A stretch of DNA of 64,000 nt. Origin: Theocolax elegans (lineage: Eukaryota; Arthropoda; Insecta; Hymenoptera; Cerocephalidae). Below are positions 37,435 through 49,564 of the stretch, one piece after another. A model generated the notes under the pieces. It was not told the DNA's origin, did no database searches, and saw only the letters and a program-made list of their open reading frames with translations. The stretch is taken from NCBI GenBank assembly GCA_026168455.1, contig CM047427.1:10305335-10369334 (forward strand), written 5' to 3'. A program made the translations under genes and the position numbers. The first letter of the stretch is position 1. Each line of letters opens with the position of its first letter.

Positions 37435-38561
37435 TATATTGCACTGATATATATTTTACATGATTTATTTCGAATTCTCGTTTACTTATTTTTAAGGGGG
37501 TGGCATATATCAGTGGATCATACCGACCGAGGAAAAATATATATTACATTTATTTGAAAAATATGCAATTTGATGGAAAAACCTAATACAGAACTGCACT
37601 AGACAATTAAATAATAAGTTATTCTAGAAAGTTTCAGGTCAATATAACAAGGACATTACGATAGTGGACACCCTTCGAGTCGGTTCTCTGAATAAGTGTA
37701 AATTTTGACTGCGATGTAAGTGCTTTTAATCAGTCCAACTTGGGCTAAAGATAAATGTATTTATGTGATGTATGATTTGCCTTGAAAAGGATCGGTGTAT
37801 AAATGTCCGAAACGTCGGCAATTACTATACATAGTAAATTTAATTTCTCTTTTAACAACTTGGGAAGAAAAATAAATTCTTAATACCACTTAAATACAAT
37901 CGGTTTTCCAAAAAACCTCTTATCAAAGAGTGTCAATTATTAATTTTTTATACTTTTGGTACAAGAGACTTTTTGGAAACGTGATCTTATTTTAGATTTA
38001 TATATATTTAATCTAATAACGCCGCGCGTGTACAATTGCAATAATTCAAATGAATGATAATACAAACAATGTACATCACACACGTACGCACACGAACACA
38101 CATACACACGCACACATATATCCATATCCATTATAGAAATACCTCGAAGAAGAGTTGCGTTATAAGTTTAAATTTGTTAATCCACAATTACTCGTTTGAT
38201 TATATACGTCAAAATAATAATGTACGTGTGTATATATATGTGTGTGCGTAATGCGTAACAATATATAAAAATCTAAAAAAGTAATATAGTCGTGCAATAA
38301 AGATCAGTTTCGCTCTAAAAATAGGTACAGCGTTAATCAACATTAATGGATGTAAATGAGGTAATGGAAGGAAACCTTTGTAATATTAATTACGACAATT
38401 AGCAAGTGTAAGTTAACACCGGATAAAACGTTCACGTTATATTACGCACACACATATATAAATATACCTATATGCACACACATATATAAATATACCTATA
38501 TGCACACACATATATAAATATACCTATATGCACACACATATATATATATTTTATATGTATA
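37435..38561. repeat. unit F, copy 2, with expanded 28-bp minisatellite
   Basis: Near-identical to copy 1 for about 1,000 bp, then ends in four tandem copies of a 28-bp CACACATATATAAATATACC-type repeat (about 38449-38540) instead of the longer 3' part. Confidence 0.9.
37787..37828 (+). ncRNA. degenerate hammerhead-ribozyme-like fold in unit F
   Basis: Order of elements on the plus strand: TTGCC (stem I), TTGAAAA in place of CUGANGA, GGA...TCC (short stem II), GAAAC, GTC and GGCAA (stem I partner). This matches the minimal type-I hammerhead with a near-absent stem III seen in Penelope-like elements, but two core bases differ (C3 to T, G8 to A), so it is probably inactive. The same fold recurs at about 36521, 38917 and 40448. 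Confidence 0.4.
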
Positions 38562-39589
38562 TATATTGCACTGATATATATTTTACATGATTTATTTCGA
38601 ATTCTCGTTTACTTATTTTTAAGGGGGTGGCATATATCAGTGGATCATACCGACCGAGGAAAAATATATATTACATTTATTTGAAAAATATGCAATTTGA
38701 TGGAAAAACCTAATACAGAACTGCACTAGACAATTAAATAATAAGTTATTCTAGAAAGTTTCAGGTCAATATAACAAGGACATTACGATAGTGGACACCC
38801 TTCGAGTCGGTTCTCTGAATAAGTGTAAATTTTGACTGCGATGTAAGTGCTTTTAATCAGTCCAACTTGGGCTAAAGATAAATGTATTTATGTGATGTAT
38901 GATTTGCCTTGAAAAGGATCGGTGTATAAATGTCCGAAACGTCGGCAATTACTATACATAGTAAATTTAATTTCTCTTTTAACAACTTGGGAAGAAAAAT
39001 AAATTCTTAATACCACTTAAATACAATCGGTTTTCCAAAAAACCTCTTATCAAAGAGTGTCAATTATTAATTTTTTATATACTTTTGGTACAAGAGACTT
39101 TTTGGAAACGTGATCTTATTTTAGATTTATATATATTTAATCTAATAACGCCGCGCGTGTACAATTGCAATAATTCAAATGAATGATAATACAAACAATG
39201 TACATCACACACGTACGCACACGAACACACATACACACGCACACATATATCCATATCCATTATAGAAATACCTCGAAGAAGAGTTGCGTTATAAGTTTAA
39301 ATTTGTTAATCCACAATTACTCGTTTGATTATATACGTCAAAATAATAATGTACGTGTGTATATATATGTGTGTGCGTAATGCGTAACAATATATAAAAA
39401 TCTAAAAAAGTAATATAGTCGTGCAATAAAGATCAGTTTCGCTCTAAAAATAGGTACAGCGTTAATCAACATTAATGGATGTAAATGAGGTAATGGAAGG
39501 AAACCTTTGTAATATTAATTACGACAATTAGCAAGTGTAAGTTAACACCGGATAAAACGTTCACGTTATATTACGCACACACATATATA
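38562..39589. repeat. unit F, copy 3
   Basis: Near-identical to copy 2 up to the CACACATATATAAATATACC repeat, where it switches to the second half of block G. Confidence 0.9.
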
Positions 39590-40092
39590 AATATACCTAT
39601 ATACATGTATATCGTGACTTAATCGTCACCGGAAACGTTTTTCACGTAATCGCGCTCGAATCTTACGACAATTATAATGATAAAGTCACCGTGTTACGCA
39701 TACACACAATGGGAAAACAAAGAAGAAAATAACAATATCAATTCGGCGCAATTTCGCAAGCTCATTAATGTAAATTTGTCAACGAATTAAAAATGTGCGG
39801 TTGTATGGTTATTTGCTGGGATTTCGTGGCATTGAAAATACTTTATCGTTTCAGTGTATATACACAAGACCGAGCGAGCGAGTGAGAGAGAAGGGTGTAT
39901 ACAGTATGTAGAGGTAAAAAATGCTAAGTAAATGCTCACGCAAATTGATGTTTCTAGAATGAATTAATTATCGGAAATGACTAATGCTGCGGACATTGAT
40001 ATAAATTATCGTCGTTACATTCTGTATATTAATAGCTCATCTTGTTAATTTCCCTATTTAAATATAATTGTATATCTGTATATATGTATATA
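39590..40092. repeat. block G, second half, inserted between F copies
   Basis: Matches about 35667-36173 and joins F copy 3 through the shared TATACCTATATA. Confidence 0.85.
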
Positions 40093-41347
40093 TATATTGC
40101 ACTGATATATATTTTACATGATTTATTTCGAATTCTCGTTTACTTATTTTTAAGGGGGTGGCATATATCAGTGGATCATACCGACCGAGGAAAAATATAT
40201 ATATTACATTTATTTGAAAAATATGCAATTTGATGGAAAAACCTAATACAGAACTGCACTAGACAATTAAATAATAAGTTATTCTAGAAAGTTTCAGGTC
40301 AATATAACAAGGACATTACGATAGTGGACACCCTTCGAGTCGGTTCTCTGAATAAGTGTAAATTTTGACTGCGATGTAAGTGCTTTTAATCAGTCCAACT
40401 TGGGCTAAAGATAAATGTATTTATGTGATGTATGATTTGCCTTGAAAAGGATCGGTGTATAAATGTCCGAAACGTCGGCAATTACTATACATAGTAAATT
40501 TAATTTCTCTTTTAACAACTTGGGAAGAAAAATAAATTCTTAATACCACTTAAATACAATCGGTTTTCCAAAAAACCTCTTATCAAAGAGTGTCAATTAT
40601 TAATTTTTTATATACTTTTGGTACAAGAGACTTTTTGGAAACGTGATCTTATTTTAGATTTATATATATTTAATCTAATAACGCCGCGCGTGTACAATTG
40701 CAATAATTCAAATGAATGATAATACAAACAATGTACATCACACACGTACGCACACGAACACACATACACACGCACACATATATATCCATATCCATTATAG
40801 AAATACCTCGAAGAAGAGTTGCGTTATAAGTTTAAATTTGTTAATCCACAATTACTCGTTTGATTATATACGTCAAAATAATAATGTACGTGTGTATATA
40901 TATGTGTGTGCGTAATGCGTAACAATATATAAAAATCTAAAAAAGTAATATAGTCGTGCAATAAAGATCAGTTTCGCTCTAAAAATAGGTACAGCGTTAA
41001 TCAACATTAATGGATGTAAATGAGGTAATGGAAGGAAACCTTTGTAATATTAATTACGACAATTAGCAAGTGTAAGTTAACACCGGATAAAACGTTCACG
41101 TTATATTACGCACACACATATATAAATATACCTATATGCACACACATATATATATATATTTTATATGTATATGTATACGTATATATAATGTATACCACCT
41201 TAATTGGTCCCATCGGACGTATATACACCGAGGGTTTTACACACCACCGCAGTGAAAATAGAACAAGCTCGGGTGTAATTATCCCGAAAAGCAACGATAA
41301 AAAATAAAGCGCGACAATTCGACGAGTTGTGCAAAATATATATATAT
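40093..41347. repeat. unit F, copy 4
   Basis: Full-length F like copy 1, including the 3' part with CCCATCGGACG and CCGCAGTG. Confidence 0.9.
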
Positions 41348-41575
41348 ATAATCTAATAACGCCGCGCGTGTACAATTGCAATAATTCAAATGAATGATAA
41401 TACAAACAATGTACATCACACACGTACGCACACGAACACACATACACACGCACACATATATATCCATATCCATTATAGAAATACCTCGAAGAAGAGTTGC
41501 GTTATAAGTTTAAATTTGTTAATCCACAATTACTCGTTTGATTATATACGTCAAAATAATAATGTACGTGTGTAT
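41348..41575. repeat. unit F, copy 5, internal fragment
   Basis: Only the internal section from AATCTAATAACGCCGCGCG to GTGTATAT, bounded by a TA array on the left and fused to block G through ATCTA on the right. Confidence 0.85.
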
Positions 41576-42673
41576 ATCTATCTTTGTGCCTAGGAATAGA
41601 CTGATCTTGATAAAATAATGTTGCAAAAGCGTTTCATCGCTGGAATAAAAATGTTCACATTTTAAGTCTATTTTTTTCGAAACAAGCTTATTACTACCAC
41701 GAAAATGGAGACGATTCCTACCAGGGTAAGACCTAATTAAATCGAATTATATCTGTAATTTATGGCAGTCGACAATTAAAATAATTGATTAATTATTAAT
41801 TTCTTACATCAAATATATTAACGAACAAATTCTCGCTGTCTTGGTTCTTCTATTTTATTCTCCGGTGCATACAGCGTAAGGGCGACTAGGCTGAAACGAA
41901 AAGCGGGCTATATAAAAGCAATTTCACGCCAATCATCGCGAGATAATTCATTGGGAGTGTATACATAAACGCGAGCGTTGAAATTTCATATATTTTCGTT
42001 GTAACACATAACGCGTAATATACGAACAGCTTATACCCGGTTTTTTCGGAACCAAAAGGTAAGAAATAGCGCTAAACAAATCTTTAATTAATATACAACA
42101 TATATCTATTATAGAAGAACAAAAAATTCCATTGGCTATCGTATAGACTACTATTATAATGTATTATACGACGATGTTAATACTGGACGAAAAGAAAAGA
42201 AAAAAAAACAAGAAGAAGAAGAAGAAACTACGTTATCCAACGAAGAACGTATGTATGTATATACCTATATACATGTATATCGTGACTTAATCGTCACCGG
42301 AAACGTTTTTCACGTAATCGCGCTCGAATCTTACGACAATTATAATGATAAAGTCACCGTGTTACGCATACACACAATGGGAAAACAAAGAAGAAAATAA
42401 CAATATCAATTCGGCGCAATTTCGCAAGCTCATTAATGTAAATTTGTCAACGAATTAAAAATGTGCGGTTGTATGGTTATTTGCTGGGATTTCGTGGCAT
42501 TGAAAATACTTTATCGTTTCAGTGTATATACAAGACCGAGCGAGCGAGTGAGAGAGAAGGGTGTATACAGTATGTAGAGAGGTAAAAAATGCTAAGTAAA
42601 TGCTCACGCAAATTGATGTTTCTAGAATGAATTAATTATCGGAAATGACTAATGCTGCGGACATTGATATAAA
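41576..42673. repeat. block G, copy 2
   Basis: Matches 34986 to about 36090, so the whole 34986-41575 interval behaves like a large duplication unit that begins again here. It ends at GATATAAA, where a TA-rich stretch begins. Confidence 0.85.
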
Positions 42674-42689
42674 ATATTTTGTTAAATAT

Positions 42690-42692
42690 ATT

Positions 42693-42774
<82 letters not shown>

Positions 42775-42783
42775 ATATTATAT

Positions 42784-42815
<32 letters not shown>
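42690..42815. repeat. (TA)n array
   Basis: About 125 bases of almost pure TA dinucleotides directly before FB2. The 98-codon minus-strand frame here is an artefact of this repeat. Confidence 0.95.
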
Positions 42816-42816
<1 letters not shown>

Positions 42817-44279
42817 GGGAGGTTCTCTGTGACATCGAAGATGAAAAAAATAAATATTGCTATAACTGTGGGAATATGTTTTAGAGGTATCCAGTAGTTC
42901 TCCTGAATTTTTTCAGATTTTTTCTGGGCCATTATTTTAAGTTACAGAGAGTCAAAGTTGACATTTTAGCACTTTTTTGCATTATATGCCCATTTTCATG
43001 AATTTTTAGCTCCCAGGGAATGCATTTTTCACTAAAAACATAAGTATGACTTTTTTGTAAACTTTTCCGAACTTTTCATTAAAAATACTTTTAAAGACAT
43101 AAATGTATGCTGTCACATCTTGTAAGCCATTTAAACCTTAAATAGTGAAAATCAGCAATTCTGCTCCGGACTCTGGTAACCTAATACTGTCTAAAAGATG
43201 TCTTTTTATAGTCAGAAACTGCCTAAAAATTTCCAGAGTGGGTCTAAATCATTAAGATGACTTATGGTCAAAATATCCGGGAAAAGTGCCCGAAATATTA
43301 ATAGAAATGTATATTTGTTGCCTTATAACGATGAATCTATTAGCCTGATATTTGCAAAAAAATTTGTGCACTTACCTTGGAGTGGTAGAAAAGTATCTTC
43401 ACTTGTTTCAGTATCCATCTAATCCCCTGTAAGCTGCTAAAAATACAAATATTATTATACAAATGTAAAAAATTAATTTTTAAACATTTATAATGCTCAA
43501 TTTTTAGTTTTACATCCCTTACCAGAATTATAATACTAATCTGAAGGATTACTATAAATATATAAACATCATTATTACAATAACTGAATATACGTATTTA
43601 ATACAAAAGATATATAAATAAATCGGATATATAATTATAATGAATAATATGATAACGTGACAGTGACAAGTTTGTGAAATCTAAACAATGTATTGCTGAA
43701 TAATAATAATAATAATGTTGATAGTTTTATAGTAATCCTTCAGGTTAGTATTATAATTCTTGTAAGGGATGTATAACTAAAAATCCAGCACTATAAATGT
43801 TTAAAACATAATTTTTTATAATTTTATAATAATATTTGCATTTTTAGCAGCTTACAGGGGATTAGATGGATACTGAAATAAGTGGAGATACTTTTCTACC
43901 ATTCCAAGGTAAGTGCATAAATTTTTTTGCAATGATCATGCTAATAGATTCATCGTTATAAGGCAACGAATATACATTTCTATTAATATTTCGGGCACTT
44001 TTCCCGGATATTTTGACCATAAGTGATCTTAATGATTTAGACCCACTCTGGAAATTTTTAGGCAGTTTCTGACTATAAAAAGACATCTTTTAGACAGTAT
44101 TAGGTTACCAGAGTCCGGAGCAGAATTGCTGATTTTCACTATTTAAGGTTTAAATGGCTTACAAGAGTGTGACAGCATACATTTATGTCTTTAAAAGTAT
44201 TTTTAATGAAAAGTTCGGAAAAGTTTACAAAAAAAGTCATACTTATGTTTTTAGTGAAAAATGCATTCCCTGGGAGCTA
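42816..44279. mobile_element. FB2: truncated copy of the 1.65-kb foldback element
   Basis: Begins TGGGAGGTTCTCTGTGACAT and follows the FB3 sequence closely, but stops at TGGGAGCTA about 190 bp before the right end. There it joins the CACACATATATAAATATACC tail of unit F. It contains both exon-like segments. Confidence 0.88.
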
Positions 44280-44515
44280 CACACACATATATAAATATAC
44301 CTATATGCACACACATATATTATATATTTATATGTATGTATACGATATGATAATGTATACCACCCTTAATTGGTCCCATCGGACGTATATACACCGAGGG
44401 TTTTACACACCACCGCAGTGAAATAGAACAAGCTCGGGTTGTAATTATCCCGAAAGCAAACGATAAAAAATAAAGCGCGACAATTCGACGAGTTGTGCAA
44501 ATATATATATATATA
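44280..44515. repeat. tail fragment of unit F
   Basis: Equivalent to about 37195-37430 and 41107-41345, with more substitutions and indels than the other copies. Fused to FB2. Confidence 0.8.
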
Positions 44516-44719
44516 CATAAGAATCTAGATTCTGGAATTCCAGGCAAAGTGTATTTACAAGTTATCCGGTTTATTATATCGATAACTTTAATTACCTCTT
44601 GATAATACCGACGGTTTTATATATACACACACACACACACACACACATATATACATTGTGTAATTAAATAAGTTGTAATTATTCAGTCGGTTCGAATTAA
44701 AATAACCGCGCGAGGTGTA

Positions 44720-44752
<33 letters not shown>

Positions 44753-45225
44753 CCCCTCTTTACCGATTGGTGTAATGAAAATTTTAACACTCTCTTTTTA
44801 TATGTATATGTGTATACATACCATTCGTTTCCTATACATATATATACATACAACTTCATATATGTGTCGGCGATGAAATTCGGGAGAGTTTTCGAGTCGC
44901 GTTTATTAATTGAACTTGACTTTCAAGCTTTTTATCAGTGGCATTAAAAATTAATGTGGCAAAACCCGTGAGGTAGTAAAATTGATATTTTTACGGGCGG
45001 TATGGGGATAAAGTCAACTTGTTTACGCTGCACGCGTGTGCCGCGATTTAATTTGTTTAAACCGATGGGTATATTAAGTGTTCTTCGTTTTTTCTATATA
45101 CTCTTATTGAAACTCTCTAAATTACGTTGGAGAGAAATATTATTAATTTGAAGATGAAACTGATGAGTGAATTAGTGTATCGAGAATTTCACACTGAGAA
45201 CCAAAGGTTTTTGGGGAAAATTAAA
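44516..45225. other. unique spacer, possible regulatory DNA
   Basis: A non-repeated stretch with (CA)n at about 44622-44647 and (TA)n at about 44730-44752. The part from 44870 has a TGTTTAC forkhead site (45020-45026) and several TTAAT/ATTA cores. The 44723-44947 frame shows no domain. Confidence 0.3.
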
Positions 45226-45244
45226 TAAAATATTTTGTTAAATA

Positions 45245-45274
<30 letters not shown>

Positions 45275-45275
<1 letters not shown>

Positions 45276-46929
45276 GGGAGGTTCTCTGTGACATCGAAGA
45301 TGAAAAAATTAAATATTGCTATAACTGTGGGAATATGTTTTAGAGGTATCCAGTAGTTCTCCTGAATTTTTTTCAGATTTTTTCTGGGCCATTATTTTAA
45401 GTTACAGAGAGTCAAAGTTGACATTTTAGCACTTTTTTGCATTATATGCCCATTTTCATGAATTTTTAGCTCCCAGGGAATGCATTTTTCACTAAAAACA
45501 TAAGTATGACTTTTTTTGTAAACTTTTCCGAACTTTTCATTAAAAATACTTTTAAAGACATAAATGTATGCTGTCACACTCTTGTAAGCCATTTAAACCT
45601 TAAATAGTGAAAATCAGCAATTCTGCTCCGGACTCTGGTAACCTAATACTGTCTAAAAGATGTCTTTTTATAGTCAGAAACTGCCTAAAAATTTCCAGAG
45701 TGGGTCTAAATCATTAAGATGACTTATGGTCAAAATATCCGGGAAAAGTGCCCGAAATATTAATAGAAATGTATATTTGTTGCCTTATAACGATGAATCT
45801 ATTAGCCTGATATTTGCAAAAAAATTTGTGCACTTACCTTGGAGTGGTAGAAAAGTATCTTCACTTGTTTCAGTATCCATCTAATCCCCTGTAAGCTGCT
45901 AAAAATACAAATATTATTATACAAATGTAAAAAATTAATTTTTAAACATTTATAATGCTCAATTTTTAGTTTTACATCCCTTACCAGAATTATAATACTA
46001 ATCTGAAGGATTACTATAAATATATAAACATCATTATTACAATAACTGAATATACGTATTTAATACAAAAGATATATAAATAAATCGGATATATAATTAT
46101 AATGAATAATATGATAACGTGACAGTGACAAGTTTGTGAAATCTAAACAATGTATTGCTGAATAATAATAATAATAATGTTGATAGTTTTATAGTAATCC
46201 TTCAGGTTAGTATTATAATTCTTGTAAGGGATGTATAACTAAAAATCCAGCACTATAAATGTTTAAAACATAATTTTTTATAATTTTATAATAATATTTG
46301 CATTTTTAGCAGCTTACAGGGGATTAGATGGATACTGAAATAAGTGGAGATACTTTTCTACCATTCCAAGGTAAGTGCATAAATTTTTTTGCAATGATCA
46401 TGCTAATAGATTCATCGTTATAAGGCAACGAATATACATTTCTATTAATATTTCGGGCACTTTTCCCGGATATTTTGACCATAAGTGATCTTAATGATTT
46501 AGACCCACTCTGGAAATTTTTAGGCAGTTTCTGACTATAAAAAGACATCTTTTAGACAGTATTAGGTTACCAGAGTCCGGAGCAGAATTGCTGATTTTCA
46601 CTATTTAAGGTTTAAATGGCTTACAAGAGTGTGACAGCATACATTTATGTCTTTAAAAGTATTTTTAATGAAAAGTTCGGAAAAGTTTACAAAAAAAGTC
46701 ATACTTATGTTTTTAGTGAAAAATGCATTCCCTGGGAGCTAAAAATTCATGAAAATGGGCATATAATGCAAAAAAGTGCTAAAATGTCAACTTTGACTCT
46801 CTGTAACTTAAAATAATGGCCCAGAAAAAATCTTAAAAAATTCAGGAGAACTACTGGATACCTCTAAAACATATTCCCACAGTTATAGCAATATTTATTT
46901 TTTTCATCTTCGATGTCACAGAGAACCAC

Positions 46930-46932
<3 letters not shown>
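45275..46932. mobile_element. FB3: complete 1,658-bp foldback element
   Basis: Full copy with inverse-complement ends (TGGGAGGTTCTC on the left, inverse of TGGGTGGTTCTC on the right) inside TA arrays (45247-45274 and 46933-46960). It is closest to FB2; both share the flank TAAAATATTTTGTTAAATAT. Short frames occur in each arm (45392-45592, 46324-46548, 46616-46816) but match nothing I know. Confidence 0.9.
46310..46370 (+). other. exon-like segment in right arm of FB3
   Basis: CATTTTTAG acceptor, ATG at 46328-46330, reading MDTEISGDTFLPFQ with a final G in phase 1, then a GTAAGTGC donor at 46371. The left arm holds the mirror copy on the minus strand (about 45836-45897) with MDTETSEDTFLPLQ. 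Confidence 0.45.
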
Positions 46933-46960
<28 letters not shown>

Positions 46961-46963
<3 letters not shown>

Positions 46964-48267
46964 GACTGAAAAAGTATTTGTTGAAAAATAAATAATGCAT
47001 AGGTATCTTTTTTGTAACTTTGTAATAGTAAAAATTTCAACTTGCTAAAATCATGTTATAACTATGTTTTAACATGTCAGGAGTCAAAATGACGTGTTTT
47101 TAGAAAATGTCTGTGTGGAAGTGTGCGCGTGTATAAAAATTATATACAAGTAATTATATCGAGTAGATTTGATTTAAAAAATAAAAATGTGAAAAAATTG
47201 GGGTTTTCATGTCAAACTTTTTCGGGATAAGCAGCATTTAATCCACTTGAAATTTTGGGAAAGAGTAGTCTTTTTGGTAGTTTTGATCCCTATTGTTTCT
47301 CAGCTCAAAATATCTATTATTATATGTAAGTTATTAAGCATTATATATTTTTGTACAAAATATTTGATTGTCATATCTCTAAAAATAATTTATCAAATAT
47401 ATTGAAAAAAATCGTGGAAACAGAACATAATAATAGCATTATTCTGTAAAAATTTCAAAATATTTCATGGAAAATTATAATCTATTATGTAATTTTTATT
47501 ACAATTTTGTTTATTTATAAAGTATAGTCTAATGTGGAACTAACAATATTTTTGGAAGGAAAAGTTTTAGAAAATCGAAAGAAGAGCTAAAAGCTAATTT
47601 TTAATATTTTTAATTGATACCATCAAAAGTTTTAAATGTCAGTTGCGAAAAATACAATTTGATTCAACAGAATTTTTTTATTATGAACAAAAACCGTTGT
47701 CAATTCATTGGTAATTATGCGTTCAATGCAGTGACTTTATAGTATATTTAAAAGTAATGTTTTTAAAAAATTTAAATAAAAATAAAAAAGATAATTTTTA
47801 AAATATAATATAGTAGTCGAAATATTTTCTTTAATATAATTTAGAATTAATAACGCAAATTGCTAGCTATATAAGTGTAAATCAGAAAAGTATAATATTT
47901 TTCGAAATGTTATAACATATTGTATTAAATAATTATATAGTATTATATTCGAATAATATATTATAGATATAGGATCAACATTCTAATTTGAGGAAGCTAC
48001 GTGCCAATTAATTAGGTTTTTTAATTAAATATATTAATTTCGCGATGAGATTTGTCAAAGAAACTGTTTTTATCGCGCACATCGTACTTTAAAATTTAAT
48101 TTACTCGATGAAAGATATTTTTATACAAGGGTAAAATGCCCTGTATAAATTGGAAAATGTTATGGAACAGCTGATTTTTCTAATAAACAAGCGCAAGCAC
48201 AGTATACCGCAAAAAATAAACTTATTTCGAATCTTTGAAACTCTATATATATATATATATATATATA
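46961..48267. repeat. unit H, copy 1
   Basis: Starts CACGACTGAAAAAGTATTTG and ends AATCTTTGAAACTC plus a TA array. Identical in order to 48268-49564 at a period of 1,307 with a few single-base differences in homopolymers. No coding frame. Confidence 0.92.
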
Positions 48268-49564
48268 CACGACTGAAAAAGTATTTGTTGAAAAATAAAT
48301 AATGCATAGGTATCTTTTTTGTAACTTTGTAATAGTAAAAATTTCAACTTGCTAAAATCATGTTATAACTATGTTTTAACATGTCAGGAGTCAAAATGAC
48401 GTGTTTTTAGAAAATGTCTGTGTGGAAGTGTGCGCGTGTATAAAAATTATATACAAGTAATTATATCGAGTAGATTTGATTTAAAAAATAAAAATGTGAA
48501 AAAATTGGGGTTTTCATGTCAAACTTTTTCGGGATAAGCAGCATTTAATCCACTTGAAATTTTGGGAAAGAGTAGTCTTTTTGGTAGTTTTGATCCCTAT
48601 TGTTTCTCAGCTCAAAATATCTATTATTATATGTAAGTTATTAAGCATTATATATTTTTGTACAAAATATTTGATTGTCATATCTCTAAAAATAATTTAT
48701 CAAATATATTGAAAAAAATCGTGGAAACAGAACATAATAATAGCATTATTCTGTAAAAATTTCAAAATATTTCATGGAAAATTATAATCTATTATGTAAT
48801 TTTTATTACAATTTTGTTTATTTATAAAGTATAGTCTAATGTGGAACTAACAATATTTTTGGAAGGAAAAGTTTTTAGAAAATCGAAAGAAGAGCTAAAA
48901 AGCTAATTTTTAATATTTTTAATTGATACCATCAAAAGTTTTAAATGTCAGTTGCGAAAAATACAATTTGATTCAACAGAATTTTTTTATTATGAACAAA
49001 AACCGTTGTCAATTCATTGGTAATTATGCGTTCAATGCAGTGACTTTATAGTATATTTAAAAGTAAATGTTTTTAAAAAATTTAAATAAAAATAAAAAAG
49101 ATAATTTTTTAAAATATAATATAGTAGTCGAAATATTTTCTTTTAATATAATTTAGAATTAATAACGCAAATTGCTAGCTATATAAGTGTAAATCAGAAA
49201 AGTATAATATTTTTCGAAATGTTATAACATATTGTATTAAATAATTATATAGTATTATATTCGAATAATATATTATAGATATAGGATCAACATTCTAATT
49301 TGAGGAAGCTACGTGCCAATTAATTAGGTTTTTTAATTAAAATATATTAATTTCGCGATGAGATTTGTCAAAGAAACTGTTTTTATCGCGCACATCGTAC
49401 TTTAAAATTTAATTTACTCGATGAAAGATATTTTTATACAAGGGTAAAATGCCCTGTATAAATTGGAAAATGTTATGGAACAGCTGATTTCATTCTAATA
49501 AACAAGCGCAAGCACAGTATACCGCAAAAAATAAACTTATTTCGAATCTTTGAAACTCTATATA
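48268..49564. repeat. unit H, copy 2
   Basis: Second member of the tandem pair. It ends at CTCTATATAAAAATAAG, where unique sequence resumes. Confidence 0.92.

Noticed and set aside
36174..41575. Possible CRISPR-like or satellite array
   Set aside because: The repeats are about 1.0-1.3 kb, few in number and without short regular repeats and unique spacers; this is local segmental duplication.
36796..41593. Repeated 61-67-codon frames rich in His-Thr or Tyr-Ile
   Set aside because: Translations of (CA)n and (TA)n arrays in unit F.
42636..42932. 98-codon frame of Tyr-Ile repeats
   Set aside because: Reads straight through a (TA)n array.
43862..46816. Frames of 66-74 codons in the palindrome arms as real proteins
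   Set aside because: They are identical between FB2 and FB3 simply through duplication, lack family resemblance, and the mirror copies in the opposite arms are interrupted by stops.
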